NCBI GenBank assembly: GCA_051648365.1
Contig: JBOFEZ010000127.1
Location: 1 to 61,400, forward strand
Length of the DNA stretch: 61,400 bases
Origin: JAGNZR01 sp051648365
Lineage (GTDB): Bacteria > Fusobacteriota > Fusobacteriia > Fusobacteriales > Fusobacteriaceae
Direction: 5' to 3'
Of the stretch, positions 48,948 through 56,422 are shown piece after piece. Numbering within the stretch: position 1 is the stretch's first letter; every line of letters begins with the position of its first letter. The position numbers were made by a program, and so were the translations under genes. Below the pieces are notes generated by a model. That model had not been told where the DNA came from, made no database searches, and saw only the letters and a list, made by a program, of their open reading frames with translations.

Positions 48948-49841
48948 TTGGAAAAAATAGTAAAAAAAGGAGAATTGCATCCGAATAATCCTCACAAGGG
49001 AAAATATAACTTCAAAATTTTAACCAGTAATTTACCAGAGTTAAAAGGGTTTGTCAGAAATAATCCTAACGAGGAAGAAACAATAGATTTTAGCGACAAT
49101 CAAGCTGTTATCTGCCTAAATAAGGCTCTAATAAAAACATATTATGATATTGAGAATTGGGATATACCAGAAGGTTTTTTATGTCCTCCTATTCCAGGAA
49201 GAGCAGATTATATACATTATATAGCAGATCTTTTATCCCAAAAGGAAAAGGTTAATGTATTAGATATCGGTACCGGTGCAAATTGTATCTATCCTATCAT
49301 AGGTAGCCAAACTTATGGTTGGAACTATATAGCTTCGGATATAGATACAAAATCTATTGAAAATGCTCAGAGGATAGTGGATTCAAACGAAAATTTAAAA
49401 AACAAAGTGACACTTAGACTTCAAAAAGATAAAAATCATATCTTTATAGGAATTATTGAAAAAAATGACAGATTCCATTTGACAATGTGCAATCCTCCTT
49501 TCCACTCCTCTTTAGAAGAAGCTTTAAAGGCAAATAAAAGAAAGGTTGATAATCTTAATAAAGGAAACAAAGATATTAAAAAAGGATTAAATTTTGGTGG
49601 ACAGAAAGCTGAATTATGGTGTCCTGGCGGTGAACGTCTTTTTCTTAAAAAAATGGCCAAAGAGAGTGCGCTTTTCGCTTCTCAAGTAGGTTGGTTTACA
49701 TCTTTAGTTTCTAATAAAGAGAACGTAAAACCTACAATAAAGATTCTCCAAAAATTAGGTGCTCAATGCCGAATTTTAGAAATGAGCCAAGGACAAAAAA
49801 TAAGTAGAATTTTAGCATGGACTTTTGCTGACTGGAATTAA
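48948..49841 (+). CDS. rlmF: 23S rRNA adenine-1618 N6-methyltransferase RlmF
   Basis: 297 residues from TTG 48948, eight bases after AAGGAG; a GTG at 48939 overlaps that site. The opening L-H-P-N-N-P-H-K-G-K-Y-N-F is diagnostic for RlmF. The SAM motif V-L-D-I-G-T-G-A-N-C-I-Y and the catalytic N-P-P-F (in M-C-N-P-P-F-H-S-S) follow. G-G-Q-K-A-E-L-W-C-P-G-G-E is a further family block. Confidence 0.92.
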   Translation: MEKIVKKGELHPNNPHKGKYNFKILTSNLPELKGFVRNNPNEEETIDFSDNQAVICLNKALIKTYYDIENWDIPEGFLCPPIPGRADYIHYIADLLSQKEKVNVLDIGTGANCIYPIIGSQTYGWNYIASDIDTKSIENAQRIVDSNENLKNKVTLRLQKDKNHIFIGIIEKNDRFHLTMCNPPFHSSLEEALKANKRKVDNLNKGNKDIKKGLNFGGQKAELWCPGGERLFLKKMAKESALFASQVGWFTSLVSNKENVKPTIKILQKLGAQCRILEMSQGQKISRILAWTFADWN

Positions 49842-49902
49842 TTCAAAAACTGTGTTATAATAAGCATCTCTATTGCAAAAAATTAATTTAGGAGATGATA
49901 TT

Positions 49903-50727
49903 ATGAACCAAACCTTTACAACTTTTTTTAATGAGTTTATAGGCGCTATGGCTAAAGCCTCGCCGATTTTAATAAAAAAAGTTATATTTCTAATAATTTT
50001 AGGACTAAGTTATAAGCCTGTAAAAGGTTTCTTGATGAAGGCCTTTAATAAATTTTTAACTATAAAAAAACTAGATGAACTGCTACTAAATTTTTTAGAG
50101 TCTCTTTTAAATATTCTTATACTTATCTTCTATGGCTTAAATGTAATTCAGATATTGGGAATTGAAACAGCTTCCCTTCTAGCACTATTGGGATCGATTG
50201 GTATCGGTGTGGGACTTGCCCTAAAAGGAAGTTTATCCGATCTTGCAGGAGGAATACAGATTTTAGTTTCTAGAAACTTTACGAAGGGAGATTTTATATC
50301 TACCTGTGGAGTGGAGGGAATAGTTCAGAAAATATCTTTTTTATACACTGTTTTATATACTGCTGATAATAAATATATAGTTATACCAAATGGGAAACTT
50401 TCATCAGAAGTTATAACCAATGTGGGAGCTAATAAAGAAAGAAGAGTAGAGTGCATATTTTCAGTGGCATATGATACTTCCATAGATAAAGTAAAAGAAG
50501 TTTTGACAGATATTGCTAAAAATCATGAACTGATTCTCCAGGATAAAGAAATTTTTGTAAGATTAGAAAAACATAGTGCAAGCTCTCTAGATTTTACAAT
50601 GAGAGTATGGACAAAAAAAGAAAACTTTAGAGATGTGACCTTTGATTTGCAAGAACTGGTTAAAAAAAGATTCGATGAAGAGGGAATTGAAATACCATAT
50701 ACTAAAATTGATGTATATCAAAAATAA
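49903..50727 (+). CDS. mscS: MscS-type mechanosensitive channel
   Basis: 274 residues from ATG 49903 after GGAGAT. Three N-terminal hydrophobic segments lead into the pore helix region A-S-L-L-A-L-L-G-S-I-G-I-G-V-G-L-A-L-K-G-S. The cytoplasmic beta domain contains V-I-P-N-G-K-L-S-S-E-V-I-T-N. It would release osmolytes on hypo-osmotic shock. It stands alone after rlmF. Confidence 0.92.
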   Translation: MNQTFTTFFNEFIGAMAKASPILIKKVIFLIILGLSYKPVKGFLMKAFNKFLTIKKLDELLLNFLESLLNILILIFYGLNVIQILGIETASLLALLGSIGIGVGLALKGSLSDLAGGIQILVSRNFTKGDFISTCGVEGIVQKISFLYTVLYTADNKYIVIPNGKLSSEVITNVGANKERRVECIFSVAYDTSIDKVKEVLTDIAKNHELILQDKEIFVRLEKHSASSLDFTMRVWTKKENFRDVTFDLQELVKKRFDEEGIEIPYTKIDVYQK

Positions 50728-50740
50728 ACATATAGAAAAA

Positions 50741-50779
50741 AAGGATAACGACATTTGAACTTGTCGTTATCCTTCTTTT
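50741..50779. terminator. Terminator between mscS and the symporter gene
   Basis: AAGGATAACGACA and its complement TGTCGTTATCCTT-like arm flank a short loop (about 50741-50774), then TTCTTTTA. It lies between convergent genes. Confidence 0.75.
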
Positions 50780-50783
50780 AATT

Positions 50784-51953
50784 TTATGCTGTTACTTTTT
50801 CATCTGATTTTATCAGTTCATATCCAGCTACTTTATTAACTATAATTGCAATTGCTCCATCTCCTGTTACATTGCAGGCAGTTCCAAAACTGTCTTGAGT
50901 AAGGTGCAGAGCAATAATAAGTGAGCTCATTACTGGTGTAAATCCAAGCATCGCTTCTATCAGCCCAAGAGCTGCCATAACTGCTCCTCCTGGAACTCCA
51001 GGAGCTGCAACCATCGTCACTCCAAGCATAAGAATAAACCCAAACATATGTGAGAAAGATACAGTTAGACCGTTCATAGCCATAACTGCCATAGAACAAC
51101 TTACAAGACTTATTGTACTTCCAGAAAGATGTATCGTAGCACATAGCGGTACTGCAAAATCAGCTATTCCATGATTAACTCCATTTTCCTTCGTCTGTTG
51201 AACAGTTACTGGAATTGCAGCAGCTGAAGACTGAGTTCCTACAGCAGTAAAGTATGCAGGAAGCATATTTTTAAGAAGAGTTACTGGATTTGAATTAGAA
51301 ACAATTCCTGCTATCGAATATTGAATAAGTAGAACAGCAAGGTGAAGAAGTATTACAACTCCAAATACTTTTGCAAATCTAGATATCATTCCCTCAACCT
51401 GTCCGGCATAAGCCATATTAGCGAAAATTCCTGATATATAGAATGGAAGAAGTGGAACTATTATATTTGCAATAATTTTTTCAACTATGCTCTGTAATTC
51501 TCCCATGGCATTTTTAATAGTAGTTCCAGTTATTACAGAGATTCCTATCCCTATAGTAAAAGATATTAAAAGTGCTGTCATAACGTCCATAATTGGTGGC
51601 ATCGACACTGTAAAATAAGGTGCCAATTGACTTTTTGATACCATATCCTGTGCAACCATGCTAGCAAAAACTGATTTATTTACAAAATATGCTAGACTTC
51701 CTGAAAAAATTGTAGAAAGATATGCTATTGCTGTAGTTACTGCTAAAAGTTTTCCGGCTCCCTTTCCTAAATCTCCAATTCCTGGGGCAACAAACCCTAT
51801 TATGATAAGAGGTATAACAAATTTAAGAAAATTTCCAAATAATCCGCTGAAGGTTGCTAAAATTCTTACAGGAATTTCCATTCCCATTTTTCCTAATATT
51901 ACACCTAGAGCTAATCCGATGAATATTTTCGGTAATAGACCTAATTTTTTCAT
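50784..51953 (-). CDS. Dicarboxylate/amino-acid:cation symporter (DAACS)
   Basis: 389 residues with about eight membrane segments and two re-entrant loops. The serine-rich loop S-S-A-A-A-I-P-V-T corresponds to the S-S-S-A-T-L-P motif. The late motif D-G-A-I-A-I-I-V-N and the G-A-P-G-V-P-G-G-A loop are typical. It imports glutamate, aspartate, serine/threonine or C4-dicarboxylates with Na+ or H+; the exact substrate is undetermined. A 300-bp region upstream (51954-52257) holds no gene. Confidence 0.88.
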   Translation of the reverse strand: MKKLGLLPKIFIGLALGVILGKMGMEIPVRILATFSGLFGNFLKFVIPLIIIGFVAPGIGDLGKGAGKLLAVTTAIAYLSTIFSGSLAYFVNKSVFASMVAQDMVSKSQLAPYFTVSMPPIMDVMTALLISFTIGIGISVITGTTIKNAMGELQSIVEKIIANIIVPLLPFYISGIFANMAYAGQVEGMISRFAKVFGVVILLHLAVLLIQYSIAGIVSNSNPVTLLKNMLPAYFTAVGTQSSAAAIPVTVQQTKENGVNHGIADFAVPLCATIHLSGSTISLVSCSMAVMAMNGLTVSFSHMFGFILMLGVTMVAAPGVPGGAVMAALGLIEAMLGFTPVMSSLIIALHLTQDSFGTACNVTGDGAIAIIVNKVAGYELIKSDEKVTA

Positions 51954-52198
51954 TTTAATCTCCTTTTTTAATAAATATTCTTTAAGTATAACATATTATC
52001 AATTAAAGCACAAGTAATATTGATATAATATATAAAGTGTTTCAAATTGAAAAATATGTAAAAGGAGGTTTCTAAGAATCTAAAAAGAAATTAAAATGAC
52101 TCAAAACACACGTTAAGTCTCTTTAGGACACAAAATATTTGAAAAAAAGAATTCAAATCTCAAAAAAATAAATATTTAAAAATTCAAAAACTGCTATG

Positions 52199-52218
52199 GT
52201 CTTATATATATATAAGAC
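52199..52218. repeat. 20-bp perfect palindrome
   Basis: GTCTTATATATATATAAGAC, flanked by ATG on one side and ATG on the other, in the gene-free stretch between the symporter gene and the flavodoxin-like gene. Confidence 0.6.
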
Positions 52219-52257
52219 ATGGAATAAAGTCATAAAAATTATAAGACTCTCTGATGT

Positions 52258-53202
52258 TTAAGAAATTTCTATTCCTGGAAATTTTAGATCGATATATTTT
52301 TTTATTTTGTTTTGGACAACTGCTCTATTTTCCGGGGTGTAAAAACCTCCTTGAGTAGCTTTAATCTCATCAAGATGATGTTCACGTCCCTCATCTGTAG
52401 TTCTGTCACGGATTAAACCATCTTCTGCTATAACAAATTTCCACTGTCCTTTCTCATCTTTCTCGAGATCTCCTCCAGCTCCACAAACCTGGCACTCTAT
52501 TGGCCAGTAAGTTCCGTCCCATTGGACTTCTCCTTTACTAAGGGAATTAGAATGACAGTTGGGACACCATCCGAAATCAGCTTCTCCTAACCATTTCCTC
52601 TCTTCTGGAATAGTCTCTATAGCATTCATGATATTATCTCCAAGAATTTTCGCTCTTTCAATCAAATCATCATGAAGAAGACATTGAGCCGGTGCCGGAA
52701 CTCTTTTGGCAAGAATCATATCCACTATCTTTAGAGATGTTGTAAATGTTGTTGCAGCCATAGCTTCTAGAGCCATCGACTGCCATGAACGAGTAGAACC
52801 TCCCACAGCTATAAGTCCTGCCACAGGATATTTTTTTTCTATGGCTCCTATTGAGCTGAGAAAAGCTGTTTCATAACTTAAATTTCTATGCATAAATTTC
52901 AAGAAAGTAGCACTGGGCATCAAATCATATATGGGAGCTGAAAAAATTATCGCATCCTGTTCTAAAAATACATTCATTAAAACATCTTTATCATCCTTAT
53001 TGGTAAGCATGCAATCTACTTTTTTTCCTGAAGACATCCCATGAGTACAGATAGTACATCCTGTACATTCCTCTATATGATAGTCCTTCAGATTTATCAT
53101 TTTAACCTCTGCTCCTCTTTCTTGACATGCCAAGAGAGCCTCTTTCAATAAAATTTCTGAATTGGAATTTTTTCTTCCTGCTGTTACTCCTAATACTTTC
53201 AT
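52258..53202 (-). CDS. Flavodoxin-like NAD(P)H:FMN oxidoreductase with Cys motifs
   Basis: 314 residues. The N-terminal flavodoxin-fold reductase domain starts L-G-V-T-A-G-R-K-N-S-N-S-E-I-L and has F-S-A-P-I-Y-D-L-M-P-S. A C-T-G-C-T-I-C motif lies at about 49-55. A second cysteine set, C-P-N-C (about 212) and C-Q-V-C-G-A-G-G (about 234), looks like a zinc or rubredoxin-type site. It is preceded by a MerR-type promoter and follows a MerR and an Old Yellow Enzyme gene, suggesting an inducible electrophile- or quinone-reducing unit. Confidence 0.82.
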   Translation of the reverse strand: MKVLGVTAGRKNSNSEILLKEALLACQERGAEVKMINLKDYHIEECTGCTICTHGMSSGKKVDCMLTNKDDKDVLMNVFLEQDAIIFSAPIYDLMPSATFLKFMHRNLSYETAFLSSIGAIEKKYPVAGLIAVGGSTRSWQSMALEAMAATTFTTSLKIVDMILAKRVPAPAQCLLHDDLIERAKILGDNIMNAIETIPEERKWLGEADFGWCPNCHSNSLSKGEVQWDGTYWPIECQVCGAGGDLEKDEKGQWKFVIAEDGLIRDRTTDEGREHHLDEIKATQGGFYTPENRAVVQNKIKKYIDLKFPGIEIS

Positions 53203-53240
53203 ACTTCATCTCCTTATCTGCTTTATAATCAACAGAGATT

Positions 53241-53271
53241 AGTTTAAACCTTAGGGTAACCCTCAAGTCAA
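53241..53271 (-). promoter_or_regulatory. MerR-type promoter/operator for the flavodoxin-like gene
   Basis: Minus strand: TTGACT (53271-53266), a 19-bp spacer, TAAACT (53246-53241). The spacer carries the dyad CTTGAGGGT-T-ACCCTAAGG. Lengthened spacers with a central dyad are the hallmark of MerR-activated promoters. The -35 hexamer overlaps the stop codon of the MerR gene. Confidence 0.82.
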
Positions 53272-54092
53272 TATTTTTCTACAGGAATTTTTAAAATTTT
53301 TACACAGGGGCTGTGTTTGTTTGAAATACTGTGGTTTGTGACGTCTTCAATAAAAAGATCCCCTTTTATTTTAAAGTTGTTTTCTCTGATCCATTCCAGA
53401 AAATTTTCAATAACTATTTTATAACTTTCTTGAGAACTTGTGTATAAAACTGCATATTCTGAAGAGATAAAAGTATAGCTATTCTCATATTCCTTTATCT
53501 GTTTTGTCAGTAAGAATTTTTCAGGTTCATATTTCCCTTCTGTAATATTTTCTTTGGAAACTATAAAACCAAAAGAATGTTTTTCTGTCCATGTTATATC
53601 GCCTAAAAGATTATCAATCTTTTTCATATTTTTTACTGTTGCTTTAAGTTCAAAGGAATCTTGTAATAGATATATCCCCTGCATCTCTCCAAAAAAACGG
53701 ATAGAAGGAACTCCATCCTTTTGTTCAATTTCTTTTAGATATTCTAGAGAATTTTTACCCTCTAAAAGTTTTCTTTTTTTTTCTAAGAGTTCATCAATTT
53801 CCTGCTGATTTTTTTTTAGTTTTTCTTCTATCTGTTTCAATGTCCAAGAATAATCAGATTCTTTCAAACAAATTTTTATCTCTTCTATAGAAAATCCTAG
53901 CTCTCTAAGATAAAGTATTGTCTTAAATTGAGATATCTGCTCTCCTGAATAATATCTGTATCCATTTTCTCCTCTCAGAACAGGAGAAACCATACCTTCT
54001 TTTTCATAATGAATAAGAGTATGTTTTCCTACTTTTAATATTCTAGACATTTCACTGATAGTACAGTATTTGTCGATTAAATAATTTTCCAT
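53268..54092 (-). CDS. MerR-family regulator with GyrI-like effector domain
   Basis: 274 residues. The N-terminal winged helix (Y-C-T-I-S-E-M-S-R-I-L-K-V-G-K-H-T-L-I-H-Y-E-K-E-G) and R-Y-Y-S-G-E-Q match MerR. A long coiled-coil helix (about 85-120) follows, then a C-terminal domain of about 140 residues resembling BmrR/GyrI drug-binding domains. It has no metal-binding Cys cluster, so it probably senses organic compounds. It lies 13 bp after the Old Yellow Enzyme gene and directly before its probable target promoter. Confidence 0.85.
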   Translation of the reverse strand: MENYLIDKYCTISEMSRILKVGKHTLIHYEKEGMVSPVLRGENGYRYYSGEQISQFKTILYLRELGFSIEEIKICLKESDYSWTLKQIEEKLKKNQQEIDELLEKKRKLLEGKNSLEYLKEIEQKDGVPSIRFFGEMQGIYLLQDSFELKATVKNMKKIDNLLGDITWTEKHSFGFIVSKENITEGKYEPEKFLLTKQIKEYENSYTFISSEYAVLYTSSQESYKIVIENFLEWIRENNFKIKGDLFIEDVTNHSISNKHSPCVKILKIPVEKY

Positions 54093-54105
54093 AATGAAGC
54101 CATCC

Positions 54106-55194
54106 TTAAAATTGATTTGAAATCAGTACACATCTTTTCCCGTTCAGGAAACATCTATTACAAGAGATGCACTTAGCCCGTGATCTGTCTTTTATCCATC
54201 TATTTATAAGGTCAGGCTCTGAAACCAAAGGTCTTGAAAGTGAGATAAACTCTATTTTAGAACTATTTAAAATATCTTCTATTCTTTCAATATTTTTATG
54301 CCCTCCGACTAAAGCTACAGGAGCAGAAACTGTCTCTGCTATTTTTTTTCCCTGGTCGTAAAAGTATGATTCCTCATCTGAGCTTTTCATCATTCTGATA
54401 ACTCCCTTTCCAGGTTCAGAGGAAGCTGATCCCCCGCTTACCTCAATAAGATCTATTCCCATTTCTGAAAGTTTTTTGCAGAGGTAGAGGTTGTCCTCTA
54501 GAGTGGCTCCCTTTTCCATAAAATCTTCGCAATTTATTTTTATAGAAACAAAGTAGTCTTCTCCTACTCTTTTTCTTATCTCTTTATAAACCTCAAAAAT
54601 AAGTCTACATCTGTTTTCGAGGGTTCCTCCATATTCATCATCTCTTATGTTGTAGTAAGGGTTTAGGAATTGGCTTAAAAAATATCCGTGAGCTCCGTGA
54701 ATTTGAACACCGTGGAATCCTGCTGTTTTAGCTCTTAGAGCTGCGTCTCCAAAAGCAGTTACTATTTCTGATAGCTCCTTTTTTGTTGCTCTCTTAGGGG
54801 TAAGTTTGGAATAAAGATTTTCCACAGAAGATGGTCCTAAAATAGTTCTGTTCTCTAAGTTATAAAGGGTTTGACTGCCTCCATAGACTATTTGAAGAAT
54901 AATTTTGCAACTATTGGCCTGTGCAAGTTCTATGATCGGTTTGTACCCAGGTATAAATTTATCATCATATATTCCCAGCATATATGGAGCTGGCTGATCA
55001 TTTTTCATAACATTGGCAAAACTTGTGATAATAGTTCCGGTTCCTCCTAGAATAAGATCACTGTATACCTCTAGGAGTTCCTTGGTCATCTCTCCGTTTT
55101 CCTTACAGAAATTTCTTTCGTTGGTAGCCGATCTGATAGCTCTGTTTTTTGCAGTCAGATTTTTTATATTTATTCCATCAAAAATAGTTTTCAT
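54106..55194 (-). CDS. Old Yellow Enzyme-family NADH:flavin oxidoreductase
   Basis: 362 residues from ATG 55194 after AAGGAG. The TIM-barrel FMN domain shows N-R-A-I-R-S-A-T-N-E, H-G-V-Q-I-H-G-A-H-G-Y-F-L-S-Q-F-L and G-G-T-L-E-N-R-C-R-L. The C-terminal cysteine run C-I-S-C-N-R-C-F (about 340) suggests a [4Fe-4S] cluster as in 2,4-dienoyl-CoA reductase-type members, but the NAD(P)H-binding domain of those enzymes is absent. It probably reduces activated alkenes or similar electrophiles. Confidence 0.87.
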   Translation of the reverse strand: MKTIFDGINIKNLTAKNRAIRSATNERNFCKENGEMTKELLEVYSDLILGGTGTIITSFANVMKNDQPAPYMLGIYDDKFIPGYKPIIELAQANSCKIILQIVYGGSQTLYNLENRTILGPSSVENLYSKLTPKRATKKELSEIVTAFGDAALRAKTAGFHGVQIHGAHGYFLSQFLNPYYNIRDDEYGGTLENRCRLIFEVYKEIRKRVGEDYFVSIKINCEDFMEKGATLEDNLYLCKKLSEMGIDLIEVSGGSASSEPGKGVIRMMKSSDEESYFYDQGKKIAETVSAPVALVGGHKNIERIEDILNSSKIEFISLSRPLVSEPDLINRWIKDRSRAKCISCNRCFLNGKRCVLISNQF

Positions 55195-55350
55195 CTTCTT
55201 TCTCCTTATCAAGTAGTTTATTTAGAATAATTATAACATATTTCATATTAAAATTTTTATTGATTTGACATCGAATTTTTTTTAAAGTAAACTTCCGTAT
55301 ACAAAAGATATTCTAAGTAAATTTTAACCATACGAGACTGGAGGGAAATA

Positions 55351-55869
55351 ATGAAAAAAATTACAAGTATTTTATTGCTATTAGCTACACTAGCATATGC
55401 TGAGGAAAAAATAGTTGTCCCTATGTATAGAGTGGATGAAAAGGGAATAAAAGAACAGATAGGAAGTGTGACAATAACAGAGAGCAAGGAAGGATTGGTT
55501 TTCAATTCTAAGCTTTCAAGTATTCCTGAAGGCAACCATGGTTTTCATATACATGAAAAACCAGATTGCGGAACTATGGAGCATGATGGAAAAATGAGTC
55601 CTGCTGGGATGGCTGGAGGACATTATGATCCAATGCAGACTAAAAAACATGAAGGACCTGAAGGGGACGGACATTTGGGAGATTTGCCGTTTTTAGTTGT
55701 AAACAAGGACGGAACATTAGAATCAGAAGTTGTAGCTCCGAGGATAAAAAAAATATCCCAAATAAAAAATCGTAGCCTCATGATACATGAGGGAGGAGAT
55801 AACTATTCAGACCTTCCTACAGCTCTTGGAGGAGGAGGGAAAAGAATAGCCTGCGGAATCATAGAATAG
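55351..55869 (+). CDS. sodC: Exported Cu,Zn superoxide dismutase
   Basis: 172 residues. Signal peptide 1-17 (ending A-Y-A). Metal ligands are complete: H-G-F-H-I-H (Cu), G-G-H-Y-D-P and K-K-H-E-G-P-E-G-D-G-H-L-G-D-L (Zn/Cu), and the late L-M-I-H-E-G-G-D-N-Y. The conserved disulfide cysteines (K-P-D-C and I-A-C-G) are present. It detoxifies superoxide in the periplasm. The copper-handling csoR-copA unit lies just downstream. Confidence 0.93.
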   Translation: MKKITSILLLLATLAYAEEKIVVPMYRVDEKGIKEQIGSVTITESKEGLVFNSKLSSIPEGNHGFHIHEKPDCGTMEHDGKMSPAGMAGGHYDPMQTKKHEGPEGDGHLGDLPFLVVNKDGTLESEVVAPRIKKISQIKNRSLMIHEGGDNYSDLPTALGGGGKRIACGIIE

Positions 55870-55927
55870 GGGTCTTGCCCAAATTTAGTGTAAATTTATT
55901 TCTTGGCTATCAAGTTTTAAATGTCCT

Positions 55928-55958
55928 GAGAGCTGCTTTGGTAGCTCTCTTTTTTTAA
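55928..55958 (+). terminator. Intrinsic terminator after sodC
   Basis: Stem GAGAGCT / AGCTCTC with an 8-base loop, followed by a T tract. Confidence 0.85.
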
Positions 55959-56036
55959 GATATTTTTCCATCTCCACAATTAATATCAAATTAAAAATTC
56001 CAGAAATATTTCCACCATAATATATTCTAAAAAAAC

Positions 56037-56088
56037 ATACCCCACCCCAACAGGGGGGGTTGATTTATAAAAAAAAGTATGTTAAGAT
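56037..56088 (+). promoter_or_regulatory. CsoR-type operator and promoter
   Basis: A GC-rich near-palindrome ATACCCCACCCC-AACA-GGGGGGG (56037-56059) stands out in AT-rich DNA and resembles CsoR sites. It abuts TTGATT (56060-56065), a 17-bp spacer and TAAGAT (56083-56088). Copper-free CsoR bound here would block the promoter of csoR-copA. Confidence 0.75.
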
Positions 56089-56135
56089 AAGTACAAGATA
56101 AAAACATTACCGTAGAGCGGTGAAGGGAGATGGAT

Positions 56136-56399
56136 ATGAAAACAGATAGAGAGAAAGCGGTTCTCATGCTTAAAACTTGCAGAGGACAGATTGATGCAAC
56201 ACTTAAAATGATAGAGGATGGAAGATACTGCATGGATATTGTGAACCAGATACTGGCAGCAGAGGCTCTACTCAAGAAGTCAAACAAACTTATCCTAAAG
56301 CAGCATATGGATCATTGTGTCAAGGCAGCTTTTAGAACAGAGGATGCAGAGGAAAAGTTAAATGAGGTTATGAATATATTGACCAAGATTATGAAATAG
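56136..56399 (+). CDS. csoR: Copper-sensing repressor CsoR
   Basis: 87 residues from ATG 56136, six bases after GGGAG; an ATG at 56130 touches that site. The all-helical DUF156 fold has the Cu(I) triad C32, H57 and C61, with the same spacing (25 and 4) as characterised CsoR proteins. The FrmR group instead uses a different N-terminal His/Pro. It lies 23 bp before copA, which it should repress in the absence of copper. Confidence 0.9.
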   Translation: MKTDREKAVLMLKTCRGQIDATLKMIEDGRYCMDIVNQILAAEALLKKSNKLILKQHMDHCVKAAFRTEDAEEKLNEVMNILTKIMK

Positions 56400-56422
56400 A
56401 AAGACCATAGGAGGACAATAGA

